Made by a program: the position numbers and the translations under genes. The notes beneath the pieces were generated by a model, which was not told the origin of the DNA, ran no database searches, and saw only the letters and a program-made list of their open reading frames with translations. From positions 8,186,501 to 8,250,500 of the forward strand of contig CM034135.1 in assembly GCA_019914995.1 (NCBI GenBank): DNA of 64,000 nt. Reading direction: 5' to 3'. Shown here piece by piece: positions 52,975-64,000 of the stretch. This DNA is from Acanthochlamys bracteata (Eukaryota; Streptophyta; Magnoliopsida; Pandanales; Velloziaceae). Within the stretch, counting starts at the first letter, position 1, and the number at the start of each line of letters is the position of its first letter.

Positions 52975-55388
52975 TTACATGGTGACACTGTTTATAGTAG
53001 TGAGATTGAGGCCATTCCCTTCTGGTCGATTTCAACAAAATATGGAAAATGAATCAGATCAACGATATAGCGGTACCAACAAAGGCTTGCCATTGATGCT
53101 CTAGACTACACATATTGTTCGTGATGAATATATATACACATGCACTTACTCTGAGGGGTTTTAAGTACGAAGAAACATGCCCCAATGACTATGTAACATA
53201 GCAACAGAATGCATCCTTTCAAGTAGTGAGACGTTCCATCCTGGTAATAAACATTCTGAGTTAGTAACCTCCAGTTGCCCAGATGCAAGGGAGTAATTAA
53301 CTAGTTAGCTTGATGCTTGACATCATATACACTACAGATTGTTTCAGAAATTCTTTGTAAACTATATATATATATATATTACCTGTAAAGAGAACGCTGT
53401 GACAATTATGGCTAGAAGCAAAGAGGTGGTCTCGAGGACATTGAAATCAAGATCCATGTTTGTCCCCATAATCCATGACAAAATCACACTCAAGGGGATC
53501 TGAAATATGAACGTCAACAAACAAACAAATGCAGTCAGGTTAACTCTCCATACGTATAATCAACCATTTCAACTGAGCTGATCAGACTAATACAATAAGG
53601 GATATAATATCTCACCACGAAGAGGGATATCTGAGTTGCGGAGCCTAGAGCCACTCCTAGAGTGATGTCCTGCATAGCAATATGTATTTGGTGAATCTCT
53701 TATATGTATTTTATATGTAGACATATACGATTAAGTATCATATGATTGAATATTCAGTAAGCAAGTACCAGCTTGTTCTTGCAAGCAAAGATTATTGCTC
53801 CAGCGTGCTCTGCAGCATTTCCAAAGATGGGAAGTAGGATGATGCTGATGAAACTCACAGACAAGTTCCAACACTCTGAAGCAGCCTCAATTGTCTGGAC
53901 AACATACTCAGAGAGTATTGAAATGAGCAGTGTCATTCCAACTAGCCATGCCAAGCCACTTGTGAGTCCGATCACTGGCTGGTGATCATCATCATCATCA
54001 CCACCCACTGCATCATTCAAGAGGTGATCGTCAGCTGCATCTTGGTTAGCCTCCTGCTGTTCAAAGAACTTGGTGTGGGTCTTGAGCTGGAAGAAGAGGT
54101 AAGCAGCATAAGCGACCAGCATGACAATGCTGCAAGCCCTTGAGAAGTCCAGGATGGAATCTGCTGTTCCAATATTAGCACTTGATCTGCTAGCGTGAGT
54201 GGCAGCATAGCGGAAGAGCAGTGGCAGGATGTGGCACAACGCTGCCAGCAATAGTAGCCCGCAGTTCACATCCGCTTGCTTCTGTTGTGAGAATTTATAG
54301 CTCATTGCTCAGTATACAGAGAGCTAATTTTGCAATGTGTATAGCGACTAAACTAGGAGAATTAGATGAATTAATGTTACCCTGTCGAAGTTGTGCTTTT
54401 GGGCATGATGATTTGCAATTCCGCCACAGAAAAGGGATGAGCCAAGAACAAGGAGGAGGTTGGAAAGAACGGAGCCAACAAGGGAACACTTCACCAGCTC
54501 AATCTTTGAACCCTTTAGAGCCAGCACTGCGATGATCAACTCCGTGGCATTCCCACAAGTGGCGTTCAGCAAACCACCAGCTGCATCATGCATGATCGAT
54601 CAGTCACCACTTCAACAAAATCAAGATTTTGACAACAGGGGAATTCGATCAGTCACGAAGCTCAAGTGCTTACCAGTTGGGCCAGTGTAGAAAGCAATCT
54701 GCCTGCAGCATTAAATGACCAGAGCAACAAGTCCAAATTGATTAGAGAGATGCATGATATGGCATGGCGAAAATCCAAGTTGTTGTATGCACATCAGCAA
54801 TCGAAATAATTATATAATACATACTCAGTGATGAAGCTGAGGCGCTCAGCAAGAGGTGCGAGTCCAACTAAGCTCAAGCAAAACACCCATGCCTGTATAT
54901 ATATAGGCATGTACGGTCATATCACATAATCAATCAACAAGCACGCATGTAATTCAGTGCTGATCCAACAACAATAATTCACTACTATTGGCAGTTAATC
55001 AGCAGCAAATCAAATGCTTTATTAGTTAGAAGATTAATTAAATAGAACAAATTAAGGGCGGGCGCACCGTGGGGAGGGCATTGTAATGGGCGAAGATGGC
55101 AATTGGGATGGCTGGGAAGAGGATGGCGAGCTTGGTGCCTAGCAACACCTCCTGCAGGTTGATCAGAAAGGAGCGCAGTGGACCGAATCTTATCTTGGCC
55201 AACAGCGAAAGGTCAGACCTCTTGCGCAGGGAAGAAGATGATATGTTGTGGGCTGTCCTACTTCTGCTGCTGCGCCCCCCACAACATATCATGTTCTTCT
55301 TGTTGTTCACCTCTCCTCCTACTGCTGCATGTTCATTGCTGCCTTCCTCCGCCTTGAGAAGAGCAACTGATGCCGTCTCCGTAATCAT
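52975..55388 (-). CDS. CAX: vacuolar cation/proton exchanger (CAX)
   Basis: CAX proteins exchange vacuolar protons for Ca2+ and other divalent cations across the tonoplast. Nine exons: 55388-55068, 54892-54825, 54702-54674, 54580-54381, 54281-53769, 53669-53616, 53499-53383, 53240-53150 and 53021-52975, giving 479 residues. The N-terminus carries the regulatory-type segment [20 protein letters not shown]. The two conserved c-repeats are [20 protein letters not shown] and [20 protein letters not shown], separated by the acidic loop [13 protein letters not shown]. About eleven hydrophobic segments are present. The last junction (CAG A/GTAAGT to ACCAG/AAGGG) gives the tail [15 protein letters not shown]; without it the frame would read [14 protein letters not shown] and stop at 53106. 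Both ends are open, and the spliced one resembles CAX C-termini better. Confidence 0.94.
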
Positions 55389-57117
55389 TAGTAGTATATA
55401 TATATGTTGATCTGATTGATGATGAGTAGTGCCTTCAAATATATATTCTCACCGAACAGATCGAAAAGTATACTCTACTGTTGAGTTGAATAAATTGGCG
55501 CAAAAATATATAGCAACGGATGAAGATCGAAGAGAGAGAGATGATGAGAATGAGCTCTGCTGCAGCTTCGAGGAAGCTTCATAGATACGTTGGTTTTCGT
55601 CTGTTTCTAAAATGCAGTTATAGACTCGACAACAAAGGACGCATAAATGAATTGTCCAGAACAGGACACACTTCTTAAATAAGACTCTGACCCTAGCTGA
55701 AAATCCATCATTATGATTTCATATAAAAGTTACGGCATATCCCTCTAAACACCGTTAAGGATCTTCTTATATATGCGCTCTACACCATATGCATCTTTTT
55801 TCACTCGTGAATGAAAGAGATCATGCGATGTTATTTACCATCTATCTATCTATATATTTATTTATATATAATATAGTCGATCTAATTTAAGTGGATCGCT
55901 ACATATATGCATGCTTATGTACGTAGCTATGACACCTCATGATTTTTTCACGATATCATAGTCACCCATTAATTGTTTTTATCACGGTTGCCCGCATCAT
56001 ATATATTCAAAAAACCTACGCCACAACTACCGTACATATATATGTACCTCAATTGTACACACGTCGTACATGGTGATGCTTCCTTGAACCTTCCTCCTCA
56101 TTCATATGCATGGCCAGGACGGTTTGTTATACATCGATCGTATAATATATGCGAACAGAACATAAAAGCAGTACAGAACAAAATATAATAACTACAAAAA
56201 AAATCCGTATCGAACAAAACAGTTACATGTCAACAGGTCCACAAAGCAGATCTTACGTTTTTTTGTGGCTCTTGGAGATAACGTCGAGCCTATTAGCTTT
56301 TCAGCTGCGAGAAATAAAACTATAACAATAAGGAGACAAGGACATGTTTTGTGGCTCGTCTCATGAGATGAATCGTGTTACTTTGAACTTCTTTCATCGG
56401 TCAGTCGCAAAGTTAAATTGATTTGCCATATGTCCCTGCAACTCATTATCTTGGAGAAGCTTCAGGGAGCCTATCTTTACAGCATTTCAATCGAAAATCT
56501 AGCTACCACTCCACTCGAATTAAAAAAGATTTTGTGATCACCGCTTATATAAGTATAAATGTTTATATATAAATCTTTCATCTCTGAATAAAGAGTAGCA
56601 CTTTCATTATTTTGACTTCGATTCGATTTGCTATTAAAAAAGCTAGTCCGTATTTTAAAGTATTCGTAATTAAATTTATAAAAATAAAAAATTAAAATTA
56701 AAATTATTATAAAATAAAATAAAATAAAATTTCGTAATTATATATTAGTAATCTTTAAAAATATATTAAAATGAAAAAATATTATTATATTAGAAAACAT
56801 GTAAATAAAAAAAATTAAAATTTTGTATCTAAAAATAAAATTTGAATTTTTAAAATATATAAATTATTTAAAATTTAAAATTTGATTAAAAATTAAATTA
56901 AGAACTTTTAAAATACGGCTTTGTCAAATAAAATAAAAAATGAAGAAGACAGTTTGACGAAGAATGAATGTAAACCATCTACTTCTAAGTTCCGACTGCG
57001 CGAGGTCAAACTCGAACGCACGCACATTTATAACTAATTTATTTCATTTTGTAGTTTTTAAATTTCTAAAGGTGATTTGTTTAGGATTTCTTTTTCTTTT
57101 CTGGTCCTGATGTTGCG
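55389..57117. other. upstream region of CAX, no gene seen
   Basis: AT-rich sequence with many short TATATA and GCATGC-type runs and an A/T-rich block at about 56640-56950 that may be another decayed transposon. No gene recognised. Confidence 0.45.
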
Positions 57118-58340
57118 TTGAACCGGCGACAAGGCCGTGGCGGCGCTGGGTTGACAGCGGCGGCTATCGTTGCCGACTATGAATGGTCGCTGCGTGGCCT
57201 CAGGGAGGGCAAGCCTAAGTGGAACACCGTTCGCCACGACGTCCACGAGCGCTCCGCTCGCCTGCTTCGCGACATCTGCTTCCGCAACGGAGGCATTTAC
57301 ATCAAGCTCGGACAACACGTCGTACAACTGGTCGATCACATTCCAATCAATTGTTGTTGTTATTGTTGCTTCTGTATTTGATTCAATCAACTCAATCGAC
57401 AATTGATGTTTTCCAAAAAACAAAACACCAATAGGAGTATTTGCTTCCCAGGAGTACGTCGAGACGATGAGGTCGTCGTTGCTCACGTGCTACCCCCGTC
57501 TTCCCTTTTCATCAAGTTCGAAAGGTTTTCCTCAAAGAACTCGGGAAACCACCCTGAAGAGGTATCCAATGCGCATCCTTCATGTAGCTGCATTCTTCTT
57601 CATTATTGGAATAAGAAACACATTAATAGGAATTTTAAATTTTGCTTCAATAGCTAAACTACAAGTGTAACTCACCACTTTTTGGACGAAGAGATTTTCA
57701 AACCAGATCCATTAGCAAGTGCCTCTCTTGCACAAGTTCACAAATCTAAAACTCACGATGGCAGAAAGGTTGCTGCCAAGGTTTATATTGAACAACACAA
57801 GTTCCTCATTAGTTAATTGAGTCTACTGTTCCAACACGGTGTCTAAGTAAATATGAACATTTTCATGCTTACTGCTTGATTATCTGCTGGATTTTCAGGT
57901 TCAGCACAGTCATTTGACAGATACTGTTCCTGCAGATATCGCCTCTGTAAACCTAATAGTTAAATTCTTAAGTTGGTGCTTCCCCGCATTTGACTGTAGT
58001 ACCTGTTCATATCCCATTCCCTGGCTATTGGTTTTTTTTGCTAATTTCTACTTTCAGTTGCGCCTCCTTTCTGTTTCCTTATTAGTTGTGCTTGAAGCAT
58101 TAAGTAAGGCTTCCATTATGTTAAATCACTCATAGAGGATTCTCATTTTCTTGTACATAATTCCTTGCACTGAAGTGTTCTTCATTTGCAAGTTCTTGTT
58201 AAATTCAAATATCTTAAAAAGATCAATGCATTTCAGCTTTTGTTTTCAGTCTGTGATGGATCTTTGCTACTGAAGCTCTTTAATTCAGGTGGTTGGTTGA
58301 TGAGGTACAAGAAAATTCTCCGAAAGGACAACCTCAGATT
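57118..58340 (+). pseudogene. truncated ABC1-family (aarF/ADCK) kinase copy
   Basis: Similar to the Arabidopsis At4g24810-type ABC1 kinase. Recognisable exon-like pieces are ~57120-57330 (YEWSLRGLREGKP, VHERSARLLRDICFRNGGIY, IKLGQH), ~57452-57560 (EYVETMRSSLLTCYPRLPF), ~57680-57780 (FLDEEIFKPDPLASASLAQV, HKSKTHDGRKVAAKV), 57900-57990 (HSHLTDTVPADIASVNLI) and ~58289-58325 (RWLVDEVQENSP). The KxGQ motif and the Ala-rich loop (ASASLAQVH) that distinguish ABC1 kinases are present. Missing are the N-terminal ~70 residues and everything after EVQENSP, including the catalytic HCDPH and DFG-like regions, up to at least 61 kb. A frameshift seems to separate VETMRSS from the next exon. It is best read as a decayed partial duplicate. 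Confidence 0.75.
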
Positions 58341-60011
58341 AACATACTTGCTCTTATCCTCTTAATATGATGATTCAATTGTCCTGTTATGCCTGCGCAA
58401 TTGCATAACATTCCACGATTACATGAGAGGGGAGGAATAATGATATCTATTCTGTGCTGATATACAAGACTCTTTGCTTTGTTCATCTTCTCTATAGAAA
58501 AACTTTTTACTTCTTTATCAAGTTGTGCTCTGAAGAAGCCCATGATGTATAAGAAAAAAGAACTAATTTCTTTTAAGGATCTTAATACGAGTATGCAAGA
58601 TAAAGTTTAGTGTTGTTTATGAGAACATTAGCAACTTTGCAGCTAATGAGAATTGGCTAGTTCCCATCTGTAAGCATTGTGGTCTGTGTTCCCAGCGACT
58701 TGGCATACATTTGTTCATAGGAACTACAGAAAGTGTTTTGCCAATTGGTTTCCCTTTCTATCCTAGGAAGTTAGAACCCACTTGAGAGCTCATTTATAAT
58801 CAAACATCATAACATATTCTATACCGTCAGGATCTTTGTCTTATTTGGCAAGGAAAACTACATAGGTGCTGACAATGTAGAATTGAGGAGATAATTTATA
58901 TTTACCTCTTGACTGTTGTATGCTTGATCTAATGTTTAGATACAAGCGTTTAAAGAAGCAATTTCTCTTTAGTTTGAAAAGAACAAAAATGGCTTTGGAT
59001 GATGCTTTGTGAGAATTACTACTCTCTAATTAGGTTCACAAAGCATTAGAATAGGCTTCTTGCAAGTGATCGGTGGTAACGCTTAAGATCTTTTGACTCA
59101 AGTTTATTCCTTGATGACAAATCAAAGATAGAAACACTCATAATTTGTTCGTGCAAGTTTAGGCCTTGATGATAAGTAACAAGTGCATCCTTTAACTGAC
59201 TTACAAAGTGATGTAAGATCTTGAAGCAGACAAGGCAGTCTGAATTTGATTGTGAAGGGGCGTTAGTTTGGTGTAAGGATGAGTTGACATACAGGCATGG
59301 AAAAGGATGCATGCCCTGAATTTAGAGGTCGTGATTCGTGTAGATCATCCAAAAGAAACACTGTCCAAATACAGTGTCTATAGTATTTAGACAAATATCA
59401 CAATCTTCTCTAGAATATTAAATGGAGTTTCTATATCATGACAAATATCAGTATGTGAATACTTGATTTGAAACTGGCCATTTACAGAGGCAGATGAAGG
59501 TTTTTGATTTGTTTCCTGTTGCTTGGTTTGGAAGAGAGAGGATCTTCATGTGTCATAGTATATTTTAAGAGATCCTTGTTGTGTAAGGTACGAGACACAC
59601 ACTTGAGAAAGGCCTCTCTATCTTACTTGTAGGACTTTTCTCTAAGTTTTCACCATAGGCATTACTTAAAGAAACTTTTCTATTAAGTGTCCACCATAGA
59701 CAGGTGGAGTTAATACTTTAAAACTTTTCTGCGTTCCACTTACTTCTCGGGGATTCAGTTAATGTAGAATGGAAATTTGTTATCTTGATGTTGGCTCTTT
59801 ATGTTCTTCATCTCCTGGCGTCTAACACATAACTCGTGTTGCATTTTACAGTATAGAAATTTCTTGTGTTTCACTGATAACTGGGTATGTGGTCAATAAT
59901 TTATCATTTGGCTTTGAAAAAGCTTTCTACTGTTTTTATAAAATCATGTTTATTCTGATTAAATTCCTTCATTCCTTCATACTTTCTTTTCCTTATTCTT
60001 GTTTTGATCAG
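58341..60011. other. intergenic, no gene seen
   Basis: No motif of the missing ABC1 kinase C-terminal half was found here, nor any other family. Composition is moderately AT-rich and unique-looking. Confidence 0.5.
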
Positions 60012-60139
60012 AATATTACGCAAGAGCTGAAAGGTCTTCTAGACGTTTGGGCATGGATGGGAGGAACGATGAGTTACATGAGGAGACTTCTCTCAATCTC
60101 TCTTTGAAACAGCTTTTCAGATACAAGGTTACGAAGTAA
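60012..60139 (+). other. possible terminal exon of an unassigned gene
   Basis: After a good acceptor (TTTGATCAG) an open frame reads YYARAERSSRRLGMDGR, then NDELHEETSLNLSLKQ and LFRYKVTK before TAA. Charged, coding-like composition, but I know no matching family and found no upstream exon. It might be part of the ABC1 copy's transcript or noise. Confidence 0.25.
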
Positions 60140-61167
60140 CAGATGCAATACATGCAACAATGACTGCAAGCAGAAGCAAGAAATGCCAACAACCAAGTCC
60201 GGTTCAATTTCTGTATGCAGACTGCTTAATTTTATTGAGATGAAGATGCATTCACCTGGAGCAGCTTTCAAGAAGTCCAGTCGGAGTTGTGATGCGTCTG
60301 ATGATTAGTGATTTTGTTGAAGAGAAGGCTCGTTTGCTCACCTGGTGACTACTAACTAGTCTCCTGCAAGTGTCGAGTTAGGTCGTATGTACTGGATTTT
60401 TGTAACAGAGTTCTAGCTGTAGGAAGATAATATACAGAAGATAGTTTCTGTGGTTACCGAGTCATTGATTGGTTGCTTTATGGGATAGTTGGGTGGGTAT
60501 AAGGAGGAGAGGAGGCACAACTTAGTTGCGTGGTCTGTCAGCGTTGCAGTAGACATGTTATTTTATCATATAAGAATTGAATGTACATTTAAAAACTAAA
60601 GGAGCAGAAGATGCAAATGTTTATTATAGTTGTGGTTAACAGTGATTGGAATTGATGTACAATAACAATGAAAGGTAAAGTGAAGTTGATGCTTGAAGCT
60701 GAATCATGAAATTTCATTGAAGCTGTGAATCATGAAATTGCAGGAGCTTATATCTTTTCATCTCATTCTGTCGCCACATGCGGGGGGGTTGAGGCGCTGG
60801 TATGGTCTTAAGAAGGGTTAACCAACCTGACCTGGTCGAGGTTATACTTTTAATTTATTAATCCCCTCAACTACCTCGTGTGTTTTAAGACACTGCACTG
60901 AAGAGGAAGAGAGGGTAGCGTCAGGTGGCGATACTATAGAGGAGAGGAGGATTAAGTTCGGTCGATTTCATTGATCTCCTCTCCAGTGTTAGATTTCTTA
61001 TTAATCAAATTTAAATGCACCGTCCTTTTTGTTCTTGTTTCCTTTTTATACTTACCTTTTCTTGTCCAGATCACTACTACTTCTACTACTGCTGTGCTGA
61101 GGATCTCTCTACCGAGTCGGACGAGGAGGATTAAGGTTCAATCAATAAGAAGGCATAATAAGCAAAT
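60140..61167. other. upstream region of the CPRD49-like gene
   Basis: No gene recognised. The last 200 bases probably contain the 5' leader of the esterase gene. Confidence 0.45.
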
Positions 61168-63196
61168 ATGGTTGGCCCTGTTGGTCGGCCGGTGTTCGTT
61201 CTCTTCGGTTCCTCCATCGTCCAGTTTAGCTTCAGCAACGGCGGATGGGGAGCGATTCTGCAAGACATCTACGCTCGCAAGGTACAATCTCTTTATTTCT
61301 TTCTTCCATTTTCTTCTCAATCTCAATCGTCATCAAAAGATACAGACAAAGATCATATTATCTAATTATTATTGTTATTCTTATTACATATCATTCGAAA
61401 GATGATACAGTAAATCCTTGTAATTCCCTCTTTCAACTACTAACCAACAGATATCATCTTAACTTCATGTACGGCGGCATAAAGTTTCGATTGTATGTAG
61501 CTTTTACGTTTTTGTTTTAATTCCTTGCGATCTTGTACTACTAATTATTCCAATCTTGCTAATTATGTCAATGAGATTATCTTGGACAATTGTCCCCGAC
61601 CTCGGGGAAAGACTTTCTCACTATTCCTTGCCCCATAAAGGACTTTAGAGGAGAAAAACTGGGCTACATATCATGTGGCTGCTGATGTGTTTGGTTATTA
61701 TGTGTAGGCGGACATCTTGGTGCGGGGATATATTGGTTGGAACTCCAGACGAGCTCTCCAAGTGATCGACCGAGTTTTCCCCAAGGTATAATGTGTATAG
61801 GAAGTACATGTCATTGAAAGTATAGGTATCGGTTATCTGATCATAGTCTACCTAATGTGTAACAGTCTTGTGGTTATGTATGAAACTTATGTCTGCATTT
61901 CAAAATGTGTGAAATCAAACTATTCTGAGCATCAGACAACTGATGCAAACAACAAAGAACATACTGGATAGTGTATGACCTAGCTTATCAATATTGATGA
62001 ATGAGGAATCATGAGCATAAAATTGGGATAAGAAGCTTAAGATTTTAAATATTTTTGTAATATAAGATAGCCCCAATTTTTGTCCGTTCATCTTGTTTGT
62101 GATTTATGATGGATTTTGGTCGTTCTGTAGGATGATCCTATTCAGCCTTCTTTAGTGATAGTTTACTTTGGCGGAAATGACTCAATGGGACCTCATCCAT
62201 CTGGCCTAGGTCCTCATGTACCACTACCTGAGTACATTGAAAATATGAGGAGCATAGCAAATTACCTTAAGGTAAGGATATATGATCACCTGATTGTCTA
62301 CTAGTTTAACCCACCCTTTTCTCATACATTAAATTAAACTTTGAATGTCCAGAGCCTCTCGGAAATGACACGGATTATTTTCCTCAGTTGCCCTCCTTTA
62401 AATGAGGAAATGCTTCATCAAACAAGAAGGTGCAAAAAATTCTTTGATTTTTTTCTTTTTTTTTGTCCCGAATTATTAAAATTTTGATCCTGTACGTGAA
62501 CCAGCAATGCACTAAGTCCATTAGTGCGGACCAATGAGACTTGTCGCAGATATTCAGAAGCATGTATAGAATTGTGCCGGCAAATGGATGTGAAAGCTAT
62601 TGACCTGTGGTCAGCAATACAACAACGGGATAACTGGGCTACCACTTGTTTCACGTAAGTCTTTTGATAATTTGCATTATTGTATTGAAGAATTGCATTT
62701 TCAGATCATGACCTCGTGCTATAACTTATTGCTTATAACAGGATTGTTACACTGATTGACATTTCACATATTTTTAGTATTGGCTAGCCTGATGGTTATT
62801 AGTTACTAATAGATTTCAACCTGGTAGCTTAAAATCAATTGTTTATGACCTGCATGGAAACTACCTATCAAGTGTGCATCCGATCCATTTTGGTTTGTTG
62901 GCATTTAGGTAATGGTGGTTGAAAATTTGCTTTCATGCGCAAGTTCATTTCTTCCTCTGATTCTACACTACCTCCATTACAGGGATGGTGTTCACCTTTC
63001 ATCCGAGGGAAGTAAGGTTGTGGTCCAAGAGATTCTGAAGGTTCTCAAAGAAACAGATTGGGAGCCATCACTCCACTGGAAGTCACTACCTACGGAGTTC
63101 GCTGAGGATTCATCACATGATCTCGTTGCTGCTGATGGAAAGTCCACAATAAACCCTTCAGAATGGACTTTTCACAGAGATACTCAATGGGATTAA
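61168..63196 (+). CDS. CPRD49: SGNH/GDSL esterase, CPRD49-like
   Basis: Member of the plant CPRD49 / isoamyl-acetate-hydrolysing esterase group of SGNH hydrolases. Six exons, 61168-61281, 61708-61785, 62131-62271, 62353-62429, 62505-62654 and 62983-63196, give 257 residues, the usual length. Catalytic blocks are all present: block I FGSSIVQFSF (Ser; GSS in place of GDS, as in this subfamily), block II Gly in LVRGYIGWNSRRALQV, block III Asn in VIVYFGGNDSMGPHPSG, and block V Asp-His in DGVHLSSEGSK. The tail ends NPSEWTFHRDTQWD as in relatives. No signal peptide is seen, so a cytosolic enzyme is likely. The natural substrate of plant members is not settled. Confidence 0.95.
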
Positions 63197-63841
63197 TTTA
63201 GCCCCTTATCAAAGTAACCAAAACTTTAATATATGTAGTATGTAGATGTATGAGTCCTGATCAAAGACGTTTACCTTCATAATGTTTTTCATTATTTAGG
63301 TAATTTTACCATCAGCAATGAATTGAGAATTCCGTCCCGAATCCTTGTTTCAAATGTCTTGTCATTCTGTGCAGTGAATTGCCTGAATTTCTTTTACATT
63401 ATCAGCATGTTCCAGCAAAACTGCTGGAGTGTAGCAACCATGGCAATCTGCATATCCAAGACAATTGAAGAAAGACACAAGAATCTGGAATACTGCATAC
63501 AAAAACAATCAGCAGTAGAGAAACGAAGCACTACAAAGTCTCCAAATAAATATCACAAGCTTATGAGAGTAGAAAATTGTATTTCAGCATAGAAACTTGT
63601 AGTGAGTCAAAATTTTGAGGCCTTCAAAATTCACGATTACCTCAAACAAAGAAATGAATGATAAAATTTATTGTACCAAATTGCAAGAGATGCAACCATT
63701 CCTCCTAAAGTATGAACAGATACACGAATCAATTTCATCCCTGTTTCTATAGATTGATCTGTAGTAGCTTTTGGAAATAACAAATGAGGACGAGGCAAGC
63801 GAGGATACATTAGTGTTAAAAAAGACTACCTGGGGTATCCT
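63197..63841. other. 3' flanks, no gene seen
   Basis: Presumably the 3' UTRs of the esterase gene and of the convergent gene entering from the right edge. Confidence 0.45.
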
Positions 63842-63931
63842 CTAATTTCCTTCAATATGCTCTAGCAAGTTCATCTGCATCGTAGTCTTGCCAAAGAATT
63901 TCCCAAACTCCACGTTGGGTCCAACAGGTAC
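63842..63931 (-). CDS. last exon of an unidentified gene (partial)
   Basis: After an acceptor (ATTTCAG at 63932-63938) an open frame of 29 codons reads VPVGPNVEFGKFFGKTTMQM then NLLEHIEGN and ends with TAG at 63844-63842. Composition and the clean acceptor support a real terminal exon; the rest of the gene lies beyond 64000. I do not recognise the family. Confidence 0.45.
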   Translation of the reverse strand, partial: VPVGPNVEFGKFFGKTTMQMNLLEHIEGN

Positions 63932-64000
63932 CTGAAATAACCAAGAATAAGTTTTAAATCATTATAAATCACCAACCAATAAATCTAACTGTTAATCATT

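Overview
The window is a piece of an angiosperm nuclear genome. It is AT-rich and intron-rich, with GT-AG introns, plant-only families (AUX1/LAX, CAX, LOH, PP2, the MYB64/119 clade, chloroplast bTHX) and many small AT-rich transposons. It cannot be placed more precisely. The N-terminus of ribosomal protein P0 (NTLIRRCI) looks somewhat monocot-like, which is only an inference. There are no prokaryotic features, no rRNA or CRISPR, and I recognised no tRNA gene. All gene models below were spliced by eye from open frames, splice sites and phase, and every junction listed keeps frame unless stated.

Layout. 1-4.95 kb: AT-rich sequence and an incomplete LTR-element fossil on the minus strand. 6.4-7.0 kb: a damaged PP2-type phloem lectin gene (+). 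7.5-7.9 kb: an unassigned coding-like relic (-). 10.4-12.2 kb: a TPR protein (+). 15.1-16.9 kb: an R2R3-MYB (+) with a compromised first splice donor. 18.2-19.0 kb: an unassigned broken gene (-). 19.7-21.6 kb: RPP0 (-). 21.6-28.0 kb: a long gene-poor stretch with a cluster of Tourist-like MITEs. 28.0-32.2 kb: an AUX1/LAX auxin influx carrier (+). 33.3-37.9 kb: NUP62 (-). 39.7-40.3 kb: chloroplast ribosomal protein bTHXc/PSRP4 (+). 42.0-42.4 kb: PH1-type PH protein (+). 43.0-46.1 kb: a receptor-like cytoplasmic kinase (-) carrying a 427-bp intronic palindrome. 46.8-50.7 kb: LAG1/LOH ceramide synthase (+), divergent from the kinase and carrying a ~0.78-kb inverted-repeat element in intron 2. 53.0-55.4 kb: CAX cation/proton exchanger (-). 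57.1-58.3 kb: a truncated ABC1-family kinase copy (+). 61.2-63.2 kb: CPRD49-type SGNH esterase (+). 63.8-63.9 kb: the last exon of a minus-strand gene that runs off the window.

The genes are ordinary, independent housekeeping, transport and signalling loci rather than a pathway cluster. I found no convincing new biological system. The most interesting items are the intronic 205-bp-arm hairpin in the kinase gene, the (TC)14 tract where the conserved MYB splice donor should be, a MITE family with twin 261-bp copies flanked by TTA, and several short coding-like relics that need a protein search.
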